Source: Nitrospinota bacterium (GTDB lineage: Bacteria; Nitrospinota; Nitrospinia; UBA9942). From it: a DNA stretch of 54,793 nt. The stretch covers positions 1-54,793 of the forward strand of contig DNJG01000007.1 in assembly GCA_003489165.1 (NCBI GenBank), written 5' to 3'. This document shows positions 32,158 to 41,356 of the stretch, piece by piece. Positions within the stretch are counted from its first letter, which is position 1; each line of letters opens with the position of its first letter. A model generated the notes under the pieces. The model saw only the letters and a program-made list of their open reading frames with translations. It ran no database searches and was not told the DNA's origin. A program made the position numbers and the translations under genes.

Positions 32158-32841
32158 ATGAACGGTATTTTATACATTGTCAGCACACCTATAGGAAATC
32201 TTGAGGACATCACATTAAGAGCATTGAAGATTTTAAAAGAGGTTAATTTGATAGCGGCTGAGGATACGAGGAGGACAAAGGGGTTGCTTACCCATTATGG
32301 AATTTCAAAGTCATTAACAAGCTACTTTAGCCACAATGAAAAGGAGAAGGGTGAAGAGCTCCTGAATAAATTAAAAGATGGAGAAAATATAGCACTTGTT
32401 TCAGATGCTGGGACACCCGGCATATCAGACCCTGCATATTCCCTGATAAAATTAGCTCTTGAGAATAATATAGAAGTCCGCCCTATACCCGGTCCTGCAG
32501 GTGTTATTACTGCACTATCAGTATCAGGTCTCCCCACTGATAAATTTATTTTTGAGGGATTTCTGCCAAGAAAACCGGGAAAGAGATTAAAGAGGTTAGA
32601 ATCCTTTATAAATGAAGACAGAACTATTATAATATATGAATCGCCACATAGAATCCTTGCCACTTTACAGAAGATAGGAGATATACTCGGCAATAGGCCT
32701 GTAGCAGTGGGAAGAGAGATGACAAAGGTCTATGAAGAGGTTATCAGGGGGAGTGTGGAGGAGGTTATGCAGAAATTAAGGGGAAGGACGATGAAGGGGG
32801 AGATAACATTGATTGTCGGCGCCCATCAAAAAGAACCTTAA
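32158..32841 (+). CDS. rsmI: 16S rRNA 2'-O-ribose methyltransferase, short form
   Basis: 227 residues of the tetrapyrrole-methylase-fold RsmI family, which methylates C1402 of 16S rRNA. Motifs are LYIVSTPIGNLEDITLRAL, AAEDTRRTKGLL, SDAGTPGISDPAY and PIPGPAGVITALSVSGLP, followed by YESPHRILATL. E. coli RsmI is about 286 residues; the C-terminal domain is missing here, as in several other lineages. AAAGGA precedes the ATG. It overlaps no real upstream gene, only an IS remnant. Confidence 0.93.
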   Translation: MNGILYIVSTPIGNLEDITLRALKILKEVNLIAAEDTRRTKGLLTHYGISKSLTSYFSHNEKEKGEELLNKLKDGENIALVSDAGTPGISDPAYSLIKLALENNIEVRPIPGPAGVITALSVSGLPTDKFIFEGFLPRKPGKRLKRLESFINEDRTIIIYESPHRILATLQKIGDILGNRPVAVGREMTKVYEEVIRGSVEEVMQKLRGRTMKGEITLIVGAHQKEP

Positions 32842-32860
32842 TATTAATGGAGGTGGGGAT

Positions 32861-33109
32861 ATGGATACTGAGAAGGTAACAATCTATACAGAAAAATTTA
32901 TGATTGTGGGTGAGGCTGCTATCACGAGAAAAGGATACAGAAAAAGATTATCTGATTTTTTAAATGATAAGGATGTTCAGTTTATCCCTATTATAAAGGC
33001 AAAACTATCTCCCCTTGATATGAAGAGGGATGCCACAGAGGCAGAAATATTGATATTAAATAAAAATGAAATAATCATGATATTGCCTGAAAAGGGAGTT
33101 GAATTATAG
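32861..33109 (+). CDS. Conserved hypothetical protein
   Basis: 82 residues from the ATG at 32861, chosen because GGAGGTG lies 6 bases before it. An upstream ATG at 32813 would overlap rsmI. The sequence EKVTIYTEKFMIVGEAAI, KGYRKRLSDFLN and NEIIMILPEKG suggests a small beta-rich domain. I do not recognise a function. It sits between rsmI and the cobA-hemD fusion. Confidence 0.65.
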   Translation: MDTEKVTIYTEKFMIVGEAAITRKGYRKRLSDFLNDKDVQFIPIIKAKLSPLDMKRDATEAEILILNKNEIIMILPEKGVEL

Positions 33110-33181
33110 ATTAGCTACTTATTAACGCGGACTTAAAAGAAAATTTTTTAGTCAGTGAAAGTCTGTGGCTGATTATTTATT

Positions 33182-34693
33182 ATGAAATCTAAAAAGGTCT
33201 ATCTTATAGGTGCGGGTCCTGGCGACCCGGGATTACTTACGCTCAAGGGGAAGAGGTGTATTGAGGAGGCTGATGTAATTATTTACGACCATCTTGTCAA
33301 TAAAAAACTTCTTGAGTTTGCAAAGGATGGCGCTGAAATCATATATGTTGGAAAAGTAGCCGGGAAACATACCAAATCTCAAGAGGAGATAAATTTATTG
33401 CTTGTAACAAAGGCAAAAGAGGGAAAGATTGTAGCCCGTCTTAAAGGGGGCGACCCTTTTATATTTGGGAGGGGCGGAGAGGAGGCATTGGAGCTTGTAA
33501 GCCATAAAATACCATTTGAGGTTATACCCGGAATTACTGCCGCCACATCAGTCCCCGCTTATGCAGGGATACCGCTCACACACAGGGATTTTAATTCTTC
33601 TATAGCTCTTATTACAGGGCATGAAGACCCGTCAGAAGGCGGCTCAAAGATAGAGTGGAAGGGACTTTCCACCTGTATAGAAAATCTAATCTTTTTTATG
33701 GGAGCAAAGAATCTCACCAATATAGTTAAAAAATTAATAGAAAATGGGAGAAAACCTGATACACCTATTGCAGTCATAAGATGGGGGACAACCCCTTTAC
33801 AGGAGACAATAATAGGGAGATTGAATGATATTACTGAAAAAGCCAAGAATGTAAAACCTCCTGCCATTATAGTTGTAGGCGGTGTTGTGGCATTAAGAGA
33901 AAAATTAAACTGGTTTGAGAAAAAACCGCTCTTTGGCAAGAGGATACTTATAACGAGGCCAAAGGGGCAGGCAAAGAGTTTTGTTGAACTCCTTGAGAAT
34001 GAGGGTGCAATTACCATACAGATGCCTACAATAGAAACCGTCCCCCCTGATTCATGGGATGCATTGGATAATGCCATAAATAGGCTTGATACATATCAAT
34101 GGCTCATTTTCACAAGTGCAAATGGTGTGAGATTTTTCATTGAAAGGCTTAAGGCTAATAAAAAGGATATTAGAGAACTTAAGGGTATAAAAATCTGTGC
34201 AATAGGTCCAAAGACTGCGGCATCTGTAAAGGCTCTCGGAATAAGGGTTGATGCCATGCCTGAAAAGTATATAGCAGAGGGTGTAATAGAGGAGATGAAG
34301 AAACATGGAATAGAGGGGAAGAAGATACTTCTCCCGAGGGCTTCTGTTGCAAGAGATATTCTGCCGCTGGAGCTAAAGAAAATGGGTGCTGAAATATATG
34401 TGGTTGATGCCTATAAAACAGTTAAGCCTGTAGAAAAAGCAAATGAGATAAAAAATATGCTGAAAAATGGGGAGATAGATGTGATAACATTTACTTCATC
34501 ATCTACTGTAAAAAATTTCATGCCATATTTTGAAGAAGACAAGAAAATGCTTGATAATGTAACAATCGCCAGTATAGGACCAATTACTGCAAAGACAGTT
34601 GAGGAGTTTGGATTAAAAAATAATATTGTATCGGATAAACACACGATTGAGAGATTTACTGGAAAGATAATTGAATATTTTGGGAGGGAATAA
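33182..34693 (+). CDS. cobA-hemD: Uroporphyrinogen-III methyltransferase / synthase fusion
   Basis: 503 residues. The N-terminal half is SUMT (CobA): VYLIGAGPGDPGLLTLKG, ARLKGGDPFIFGRGGEEA, IPGITAATSVPAYAGIPLTHR. The C-terminal half is uroporphyrinogen-III synthase (HemD): KRILITRPKGQA, LIFTSANGVRFF, ITFTSSSTVKNF. The first step of siroheme/B12 and the last shared step of tetrapyrrole synthesis are thus joined, as in many anaerobes. Siroheme from this branch would serve the sulfite reductase. No Shine-Dalgarno is visible. Confidence 0.95.
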   Translation: MKSKKVYLIGAGPGDPGLLTLKGKRCIEEADVIIYDHLVNKKLLEFAKDGAEIIYVGKVAGKHTKSQEEINLLLVTKAKEGKIVARLKGGDPFIFGRGGEEALELVSHKIPFEVIPGITAATSVPAYAGIPLTHRDFNSSIALITGHEDPSEGGSKIEWKGLSTCIENLIFFMGAKNLTNIVKKLIENGRKPDTPIAVIRWGTTPLQETIIGRLNDITEKAKNVKPPAIIVVGGVVALREKLNWFEKKPLFGKRILITRPKGQAKSFVELLENEGAITIQMPTIETVPPDSWDALDNAINRLDTYQWLIFTSANGVRFFIERLKANKKDIRELKGIKICAIGPKTAASVKALGIRVDAMPEKYIAEGVIEEMKKHGIEGKKILLPRASVARDILPLELKKMGAEIYVVDAYKTVKPVEKANEIKNMLKNGEIDVITFTSSSTVKNFMPYFEEDKKMLDNVTIASIGPITAKTVEEFGLKNNIVSDKHTIERFTGKIIEYFGRE

Positions 34694-34694
34694 T

Positions 34695-35003
34695 ATGGCA
34701 AAAAAAGAAGAGCCTGTGGCAGGAGAATTGATGCTTGAGATTAATCAGTTGATAGAGGGCGGGGTTTACAGTAATGCGGCAAATATCATCCATAGCAAAA
34801 ATGAATTTATATTTGATTTTGCCATTATCCTTCCGGGTAAAAACGCAGCAAGGGTTCAATCAAGGGTAATTACAAACCCTCTCCATGCAAAACAACTATT
34901 GATAGCACTTCAGAACAATATATCTAAATATGAGCAGTCTTTCGGTGAGATAAAGGTTGACGCAGCTCAGCCAATACTGAAGACACCAGAAACAATGCAT
35001 TAA
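34695..35003 (+). CDS. DUF3467-family protein
   Basis: 102 residues from the ATG at 34695 (GGGAGGG 5 bases upstream). The pattern YSNAANIIHSKNEFIFDFA, RVQSRVITNPLHAKQLLIAL and NISKYEQSFGEI is that of DUF3467, a small protein of unknown function found in many bacteria. It starts right behind the cobA-hemD stop and is followed by hemB at 17 bp, so it is part of the tetrapyrrole operon by position. Confidence 0.8.
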   Translation: MAKKEEPVAGELMLEINQLIEGGVYSNAANIIHSKNEFIFDFAIILPGKNAARVQSRVITNPLHAKQLLIALQNNISKYEQSFGEIKVDAAQPILKTPETMH

Positions 35004-35020
35004 TAAATGGGAGGTAAAAA

Positions 35021-35995
35021 ATGGGATTTCCAGTTATACGAATGAGAAGGTTAAGAAAAAATGAGAATCTAAGAAGGATGGTCAGAGAAACCACTCTTTC
35101 AGTGGATAATCTGATTTACCCGCTATTTGTTACATTTGGGAAAGGTATAAAGGATGAGATTGGCTCAATGCCGGGGACAGCTCGCTTTTCCATAGACATG
35201 CTCTCCAAAGAGATAAAAGAAGTAAAGGGACTTGGCATTCCTGCTGTCATACTCTTTGGAATACCTGAGAAAAAAGATGATGTAGGTTCTGAGGCATATA
35301 ACCCTAATGGGATTGTCCAGAGGGCTATAAAAGAGATTAAGTCTATAGCCCCTGATTTAATTGTCATAACAGATGTCTGTATAGATGAATATACATCACA
35401 TGGGCACTGCGGTATTGTAAAAGGAAATGAGATATTGAATGACCCCACACTGGAGCTGTTATCAAAGATGGCATTAACCCATGTCAAGGCAGGTGCTGAT
35501 ATGGTGGCACCATCTGATATGATGGATGGAAGGGTTGGTGCAATAAGAAAGGGACTTGATGAAAAGAATTTTACAGATATACCGATTATGTCTTATGCCG
35601 CAAAGTATGCCTCAGCTTTTTATGGGCCATTCAGGGACGCCTGTGATTCTTCCCCAAAATTCGGAGACAGAAAATCTTATCAAATGGATCCCGGGAATAG
35701 TGACGAGGCGATAAGGGAGGTAGCCCTTGATATTGAAGAGGGGGCAGATATTATCATGGTAAAACCTGCAATGGCATTTCTTGATATTGTAAGAAGGGTA
35801 AAGGATGAATTCAACATACCTGTTGCTGCATATAATGTTAGCGGTGAATATTCTATGGTAAAGGCGGCGGCTGAAAAGGGTTGGATAGATGGTGAAAAGA
35901 TTATGATGGAGATTCTTCTAAATATTAAAAGGGCAGGTGCGGATATGATTCTAACCTACTTTGCCAAAGACGCAGCAAAGATTTTAAATAGATAA
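35021..35995 (+). CDS. hemB: Porphobilinogen synthase (ALA dehydratase)
   Basis: 324 residues, full length. It condenses two 5-aminolevulinates. The active-site Schiff-base region is PIMSYAAKYASAFYGPFRDA and the second lysine lies in IIMVKPAMAFLDI. The metal-binding loop reads DVCIDEYTSHGHCG, with a partial cysteine set. GGGAGG is well placed. It lies in the tetrapyrrole cluster. Confidence 0.97.
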   Translation: MGFPVIRMRRLRKNENLRRMVRETTLSVDNLIYPLFVTFGKGIKDEIGSMPGTARFSIDMLSKEIKEVKGLGIPAVILFGIPEKKDDVGSEAYNPNGIVQRAIKEIKSIAPDLIVITDVCIDEYTSHGHCGIVKGNEILNDPTLELLSKMALTHVKAGADMVAPSDMMDGRVGAIRKGLDEKNFTDIPIMSYAAKYASAFYGPFRDACDSSPKFGDRKSYQMDPGNSDEAIREVALDIEEGADIIMVKPAMAFLDIVRRVKDEFNIPVAAYNVSGEYSMVKAAAEKGWIDGEKIMMEILLNIKRAGADMILTYFAKDAAKILNR

Positions 35996-35999
35996 ATTT

Positions 36000-37406
36000 A
36001 TGCTTATTAATGGTGAATGGAGAGCAGGTAAAGAATATTTTGATGTAAAAAATCCGTATGACGGTAGTTCTTTAGATTTAGTGCCCCTCTCTTCAAAAAA
36101 GGATGTAGAGGATGCAATAGAATCTGCTAAAAATGCCTTTGCTGTTATGTCAGAAATGCCTGCCTATAAAAGGTCAGTTATACTTTCAAATACCTCAAAA
36201 ATTATAGAAAGCACAAAAAGAGAGATTTCAGAGTTAATAACAAAGGAATCGGGAAAGGCGATTAAATACTCTCTCGCCGAAGTAGAGCGTTCAATACAGA
36301 CATTTCAATTCGCTGCTGAGGAGGCAAAACAGATTCATGGTGAGACTATACCGATGGATGCCTCGCCAAATTCAGAAAAGAGGTTTGCATTTTATCAGCC
36401 ATTCCCGATTGGTATTATAGGTGCTATTACACCCTTCAATTTTCCTTTAAACCTTGTTGCCCATAAGATAGCCCCTGCAATTGCCTCCGGCAATTCTGTA
36501 GTTTTAAAACCTGCAAGCTATACACCCCTTACATCTATTAAACTTGGTGAGATAATGATGGAGGCAGGACTTCCAAAGGGTGCATTAAATATAGTCTTCG
36601 GTGGAGGCTCAACTGTCGGGGAGTGGCTCGTAGAGAGTCAGGATTTAGCAATGATTTCTTTTACAGGGAGTCCATCTGTCGGAAAGAGGATTAAAGAAAG
36701 GGCAGGGATGAAAAGGGTGGCACTTGAACTCGGCTCAAATTCCGCAGCAATAATAGAGCCTGATGCTGATATAGATATGGCAATACCGAGATGTATCATG
36801 GGCGCATTCTCCAATTCAGGACAGGTTTGTATCTCACTCCAGAGGATATATATTCATGAAAAAGTCTTTGATGAGTTTAAAGATAAATTCATAAGGACAG
36901 CAAAAAAGTTAAAGGTTGGGAATCCAATGGAGACTGATACAGAATATGGGCCAATGATAAATGAGAAAGAGGCCGTAAGGGCAGAGGAATGGATAAAAGA
37001 AGCTGTTAGTAAGGGGGCAAAAATTCTATGCGGTGGAGAGAGAAATGGTAATATAATAACACCAACAGTTATGACAGAGGTAAAAAAGGATATGAAGGTT
37101 GTATGTAACGAGGCATTTGCACCCCTTGCAGCATTGATTAAATACAGAAAATTTGATGAGGCACTTGACATGGTGAATGACTCAATTTATGGCCTTCAGA
37201 CAGGTATTTTTACGAGAGATATAAATAAGGCGTTTAATGGATTTAAGAAGCTTCATGTTGGTGGGGTAATAATAAACGATGGCCCTACATTCAGGGTTGA
37301 CCACATGCCCTATGGAGGAGTCAAAGAAAGCGGGACAGGCCGTGAGGGAATCAAGTTTGCCATAAGAGAAATGGCTGAGCTGAAATTAATGGTTTTCAAC
37401 CTTTGA
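36000..37406 (+). CDS. Aldehyde dehydrogenase
   Basis: 468 residues, ALDH superfamily. Catalytic Cys is in NSGQVCISLQR and the general-base Glu in VALELGSNS; the NAD-site motif is ITPFNFPLNLVAHKIAPA and FTGSPSVGKRI. It resembles lactaldehyde/succinate-semialdehyde or non-phosphorylating GAPDH types, and the substrate is not decidable here. It starts 4 bp behind hemB without a Shine-Dalgarno, implying coupling. Confidence 0.92.
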   Translation: MLINGEWRAGKEYFDVKNPYDGSSLDLVPLSSKKDVEDAIESAKNAFAVMSEMPAYKRSVILSNTSKIIESTKREISELITKESGKAIKYSLAEVERSIQTFQFAAEEAKQIHGETIPMDASPNSEKRFAFYQPFPIGIIGAITPFNFPLNLVAHKIAPAIASGNSVVLKPASYTPLTSIKLGEIMMEAGLPKGALNIVFGGGSTVGEWLVESQDLAMISFTGSPSVGKRIKERAGMKRVALELGSNSAAIIEPDADIDMAIPRCIMGAFSNSGQVCISLQRIYIHEKVFDEFKDKFIRTAKKLKVGNPMETDTEYGPMINEKEAVRAEEWIKEAVSKGAKILCGGERNGNIITPTVMTEVKKDMKVVCNEAFAPLAALIKYRKFDEALDMVNDSIYGLQTGIFTRDINKAFNGFKKLHVGGVIINDGPTFRVDHMPYGGVKESGTGREGIKFAIREMAELKLMVFNL

Positions 37407-37411
37407 AAAAT

Positions 37412-37696
37412 ATGAAAAATATAGTAATAATAATTTTTGTAATGCTTTTATTTGTCGGATGTGGAGGCGGAATCAATCTGATTAAGACAGACCTGCTTAA
37501 ACCTGAAAAGGTCCGTCTTATAAAAATCAAGGTTACCACTAAGGAGGAAATAATAAATATTTTTGGAGAGCCTCTAAATATACTAGATGTAGATGAAAAA
37601 GAGCAGTATTTCTATAAAGATGAAAATCTAAAATCCCTCTGGATAGAGTTTGATAAGGATGGAAAGGTTTACGACTATATCTATTCAAAAAAATAA
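37412..37696 (+). CDS. Small lipoprotein, SmpA/BamE-like
   Basis: 94 residues from the ATG at 37412; an in-frame TTG at 37403 overlaps the ALDH stop. The signal ends in the lipobox LFVGC. The body has IKVTTKEEIINIFGEPLNI and YFYKDENLKSLWIEFD, the fold pattern of SmpA/OmlA (BamE) proteins of the outer-membrane assembly machinery. The exact role is unproved. Confidence 0.7.
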   Translation: MKNIVIIIFVMLLFVGCGGGINLIKTDLLKPEKVRLIKIKVTTKEEIINIFGEPLNILDVDEKEQYFYKDENLKSLWIEFDKDGKVYDYIYSKK

Positions 37697-37770
37697 AGAA
37701 TATTCAGCCACTAATCTACACAAATATTCATGAAATTGACAGTCTATAAACTTATCTTTAGTATTTTCCT

Positions 37771-38889
37771 ATGAAACAACATATAATTCCAATATTCATT
37801 CCATATTCAGGCTGTCCCCACCGCTGTATCTTTTGCAATCAAAATAAGATTGCTGGAGAAAATATATATTTTAATACAGAAACAATAAGGAAAACTATTG
37901 ATAACCGGCTCTCCTTATCATCTGTCAGCTATTGGCTATCCGCTATTGGCAGCAGACAGGTTGCATTCTATGGAGGCAGTTTCACTGCCATCCCCTTAGA
38001 AAGGCAGGAGAGTCTCCTGTCTTCTGTATTACCCTATTTAAACAATAGAGTAATTGACAGCATAAGATTATCTACAAGACCTGATAGTATAACTGTTGAA
38101 AATCTTGCACTCTTAAAGAGATATAAAGTTAAGACTGTTGAACTTGGTGTTCAGTCAATGGATAACTCTGTTTTATCAGTGTCGGAAAGGGGGCATTCAG
38201 CAGCTGAAGTGAGGAGTTCTTGCAAACTCCTTAAATCCCACGGTTTTGAGGTAGGAATCCAGATTATGCCGGGTCTTCCCGGTGATACATTTGAAAGCTC
38301 ATTATATACTGCGGATGAGGTTATAAAACTTAAACCCGATTTTGTGAGGATATACCCGGCAGTTGTTATAAAGAATACAGGGCTTGCTGATTTGTATCTA
38401 AGTGGTTCTTTTAAACCCTTGAGCCTTGGCGATGCTGTAAGACTGGCTAAAAATCTGCTTGTCAGGTTTGAGGTCAATAATATTCCTGTCATCCGAATAG
38501 GACTCCAGCCTACTTCATCATTATTAGAAAAAGATGTCATTTTAGACGGGCCATTTCATCCTGCTTTCAGACAATTAGTAGAATCAGCGATAGCCTATGA
38601 AATGATGAGGTATGCAATATACAGAAGTCAGAAGTTAAAACATGGTAGTTTTTTTATCCCATCCATTGAATTATCCAACTTCATAGGACAAAAAAGGGAA
38701 GTTATAAAAAAAATAGAATCTGAGTTTGATATTAAGGTTGATGTAAAGCCTGACAGCAGGCTTAAACCAGGAGAGTTTGATTTTGACAACAGCCTTAAAA
38801 AAATACACATTAAAAGAAAAGAGGTTTTAAAAGAATTTCTTTCCTCAACAGCTGCAAACTATGCAATTACAGGTAACAGAAATTTTTAA
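37771..38889 (+). CDS. Elp3-like radical SAM protein (COG1243)
   Basis: 372 residues. The cluster motif is CPHRCIFCNQNKI, near the N-terminus, followed by YGGSFTAIPLERQ and VKTVELGVQSMDNSVL. It looks like the radical SAM half of elongator protein 3 without the acetyltransferase domain. Function is unknown; tRNA modification is a fair guess. The C-terminus overlaps queE by 29 bp. Residues SYWLSAIGSRQ and YRSQKLKH look like small word insertions. Confidence 0.85.
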   Translation: MKQHIIPIFIPYSGCPHRCIFCNQNKIAGENIYFNTETIRKTIDNRLSLSSVSYWLSAIGSRQVAFYGGSFTAIPLERQESLLSSVLPYLNNRVIDSIRLSTRPDSITVENLALLKRYKVKTVELGVQSMDNSVLSVSERGHSAAEVRSSCKLLKSHGFEVGIQIMPGLPGDTFESSLYTADEVIKLKPDFVRIYPAVVIKNTGLADLYLSGSFKPLSLGDAVRLAKNLLVRFEVNNIPVIRIGLQPTSSLLEKDVILDGPFHPAFRQLVESAIAYEMMRYAIYRSQKLKHGSFFIPSIELSNFIGQKREVIKKIESEFDIKVDVKPDSRLKPGEFDFDNSLKKIHIKRKEVLKEFLSSTAANYAITGNRNF

Positions 38890-39523
38890 AAGCATTCAGG
38901 GGGAATCTTCACTCTCAGGAACCCCCTGTGTATTCATACGGTTAACAGGCTGCAACCTTAGATGTCGCTACTGTGATACAGTCTATGCGTATGAAGGCGG
39001 AGATTGGCTTTCAATAGATGATATACTCTCAAAGGTCGATGATTACAAATGCGACTTAGTAGAAATAACAGGGGGCGAGCCTCTCCTTCAGAATGGTGTA
39101 TATCTTTTGATAAGTGCCTTATTAAAAACAGGTAAATATATCTTGATTGAGACAAATGGGAGTATTGATATTGGAAGGGTTCAAGAGTTCAAGGGTTTAA
39201 GGATTCAAAGACTCAAAATAATCATGGATATCAAATGCCCTGACAGTGGTATGTCAGAAAGGATGAATTGGAGGAATTTAGATAAATTGTATAATAATGA
39301 CGAGGTGAAGTTTGTTATAAGCAGCAGAGGAGATTATGACTGGTCAAAAGAGATAATAAAAAAATATTCACTTACTGATAGATGCCATATTTTAATGTCC
39401 CCTGTTTATGATAATTTGACTGCTGAAGAATTGTCAGGGTGGATACTTAATGATAATCTGAATGTAAGATTGAATCTCCAGATACATAAATACATCTGGG
39501 GTGAATCCGTGAAAGGGGTATAA
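38861..39523 (+). CDS. queE: 7-carboxy-7-deazaguanine synthase
   Basis: 220 residues, radical SAM enzyme of queuosine synthesis. FKSIQGESSLSGTPCVFIRL and CNLRCRYCD are diagnostic, followed by VEITGGEPLLQ and IETNGSIDI. Between IETNGSIDI and MDIKCPDSGM lies an insertion of about a dozen residues (VQEFKGLRIQRL) encoded by word-repeat DNA. The start overlaps the preceding gene. Confidence 0.93.
   Translation: MQLQVTEIFKSIQGESSLSGTPCVFIRLTGCNLRCRYCDTVYAYEGGDWLSIDDILSKVDDYKCDLVEITGGEPLLQNGVYLLISALLKTGKYILIETNGSIDIGRVQEFKGLRIQRLKIIMDIKCPDSGMSERMNWRNLDKLYNNDEVKFVISSRGDYDWSKEIIKKYSLTDRCHILMSPVYDNLTAEELSGWILNDNLNVRLNLQIHKYIWGESVKGV
39177..39219. repeat. In-frame word repeat inside queE
   Basis: GGGTTCAAGAGTTCAAGGGT and AGGATTCAAAGACTCAAA words encode the extra loop in QueE. 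Confidence 0.6.
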
Positions 39524-39524
39524 G

Positions 39525-39758
39525 ATGAAAGATATACAGACCGAACTTGAATGCATAAGCATTAGACTGGAGATGTTGAATGATGAAAGCAGGAGGCTTT
39601 ATAAACTTTTAGAAAATTTCAAAGTGCCAAACGCCATACCGCCTGAAGAGATAAAAATAAAAATACTTGAAACGCTTGAAAAGAGAAAAAAAGAAATGAA
39701 AGACGAAATTGAGGAACTGTCAATCAGGATTAGAGAACTAAACAATATAAAATATTAA
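39525..39758 (+). CDS. Small coiled-coil hypothetical protein
   Basis: 77 residues, almost entirely alpha-helical and charged (TELECISIRLEMLNDESRR, KKEMKDEIEELSIRIREL). It starts one base behind queE, with AAGGGG 7 bases before the ATG. No recognised family. Confidence 0.6.
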   Translation: MKDIQTELECISIRLEMLNDESRRLYKLLENFKVPNAIPPEEIKIKILETLEKRKKEMKDEIEELSIRIRELNNIKY

Positions 39759-39799
39759 ACAGCTATATTCCCCTCACCTCTCTAAGAATTTGACTTTAT

Positions 39800-40075
39800 T
39801 TACTTGTTTACCGCATCCTTAAAATACTTTCCTGATTTAAACCTGACCACACTGCGGGCGGATATTTCTGCCTCCTTGCCAGTCTTTGGATTCCTTCCAA
39901 TCCTTGTATTTTTATTTCTTACAGAGAACGATCCAAACCTCCTGAGGACAACCGCTTCACCTTTACCCAGTGTCTCCTTTATCTTTTCAATTATCAGCTC
40001 TACAGCCTCCTCTGCCTGAGGTTTAGGCAAACCAGCCTTTTCAACAACCCTGTTTATTATATCTAACTTTGTCAT
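39800..40075 (-). CDS. HU/IHF-family DNA-binding protein
   Basis: 91 residues. TKLDIINRVVEKAG, FGSFSVRNKNTRIGRNPKTG and FKSGKYFKDAVNK follow the HU/IHF pattern, including the conserved proline at the arm tip (RNPKTG). It bends DNA as a dimer. Ribosome-binding site GGGGAGGA. The label HU or IHF cannot be decided by eye. Confidence 0.95.
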   Translation of the reverse strand: MTKLDIINRVVEKAGLPKPQAEEAVELIIEKIKETLGKGEAVVLRRFGSFSVRNKNTRIGRNPKTGKEAEISARSVVRFKSGKYFKDAVNK

Positions 40076-40092
40076 ACAGTCCTCCCCATCAA

Positions 40093-41121
40093 CTAAAATT
40101 CTATAACCTTTACATCTGCTTTTTTTCTTAAATCTGCCAAATATTCAGATACTTTCTTGTTTGCTTCCATTGATTTCAAAAAGTTTTTTAGCCTGTCGTG
40201 CACCTCACTCTGCGGTATTGTCCTTGAAGGTTTCTTGTCGGTTAACTTTATTATATGATAACCAAACTCTGTTTCCACAACCTCACTAACCTCATCCTTC
40301 TTTAGGCTAAATGCAGCCTTTTCAAAATTTGGCACCATCATACCTTTGCTAAAAAATCCAAGGTCGCCGCCATTCTGACCGCTTCCTTTATCATCTGAAT
40401 TTTCTTTTGCAAGTTTTGCAAAATCCTCACCCTTCTTCACCCTGATTAAAAGCCCATCAATCTTCTTCTTTGCAGTCTCTTTCGCATCTTTGGCTGCATT
40501 CTTATCAACCATTAAAAGAATATGACTTGCTTTGATAGATTCACCTTCAATAAACTTGTCAGGATTATTTTTATAGTATTCATTAATTGCCTTCTCATCA
40601 ACAATTATCTTATCCTCTATATCATTTTTCATTAATTTCTTTATGGCTAAAGCCTTCCTCACATCGCTCTTTACCTCATCAATTGTCAGGTTCTGGGATT
40701 TTACTGCCTGATTGAACTGCTCTTCAGTTTGAAATTTTGACTTGATAGAGGTAATTTCTTTATTCAATTCATCATCCGATACCTTTATCCCTGTCTTGCT
40801 ACAATTTTGGATAAGCAATTCTCTGTTCACCAAATCATCAACAATGGTCTTATTAATCTCCTTTGAATGTTCTGGAGTAGCTTCTTGCCCCATCATTGCC
40901 AGCCTTCTCTTATAATTCTGCAGTCCTTTACTGAACTCAACACCACTAATCTTTACACCATTTATAGTGGCTACCACATCAGGAACCTTCTCACTCTTTT
41001 CTGCCATCTTTACATCCGGCGAACCTTTACCTTTCCCGCTTTCAGCATAACCATCCTGATAAGACAACAAAAAACCGCCTACAGCTAAAATCATCAAAAA
41101 ACCCTTCACTTTTTTATTCAC
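40093..41121 (-). CDS. Exported parvulin-type peptidyl-prolyl isomerase (SurA/PrsA-like)
   Basis: 342 residues starting at GTG (41121) with GGGAG placed 7 bases before it. A signal peptide is followed by a SurA-type N-terminal helical region (TINGVKISGVEF, DLVNRELLIQ) and one rotamase domain (ASHILLMVD, GDLGFFSKGMMVPNFEKAAF, FGYHIIKL). It should fold proteins in the periplasm. It may also help assemble the many exported proteins of this region. Confidence 0.92.
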   Translation of the reverse strand: MNKKVKGFLMILAVGGFLLSYQDGYAESGKGKGSPDVKMAEKSEKVPDVVATINGVKISGVEFSKGLQNYKRRLAMMGQEATPEHSKEINKTIVDDLVNRELLIQNCSKTGIKVSDDELNKEITSIKSKFQTEEQFNQAVKSQNLTIDEVKSDVRKALAIKKLMKNDIEDKIIVDEKAINEYYKNNPDKFIEGESIKASHILLMVDKNAAKDAKETAKKKIDGLLIRVKKGEDFAKLAKENSDDKGSGQNGGDLGFFSKGMMVPNFEKAAFSLKKDEVSEVVETEFGYHIIKLTDKKPSRTIPQSEVHDRLKNFLKSMEANKKVSEYLADLRKKADVKVIEF

Positions 41122-41190
41122 AATGCTCTCCCTTCACCCCGTAAGACCTTCGGTCCCTTATGGAGTTCACAAATAAGTTAATAAACTAAA

Positions 41191-41266
41191 TGGTGGAGCT
41201 GAGGGGGATCGAACCCCTGACCTACAGACTGCCAGCCTGTCGCTCTCCCAGCTGAGCTACAGCCCC
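41191..41266 (-). tRNA. tRNA-Ala (anticodon GGC)
   Basis: 76 nt on the minus strand: acceptor GGGGCTG/CAGCTCC, D arm GCTCAGCTGGGAGAGC, anticodon loop CTGGCAG (GGC), T arm GGGGTTCGATCCCC, and an encoded CCA end. Confidence 0.96.
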
Positions 41267-41356
41267 ATGTTAGCGTAAGTGCCTGTGTTTAGTATTATTA
41301 TCACTAAAAATTAAAATTAACATTAACACTAAATTGTGTCAAGTCTATTTCACCTT

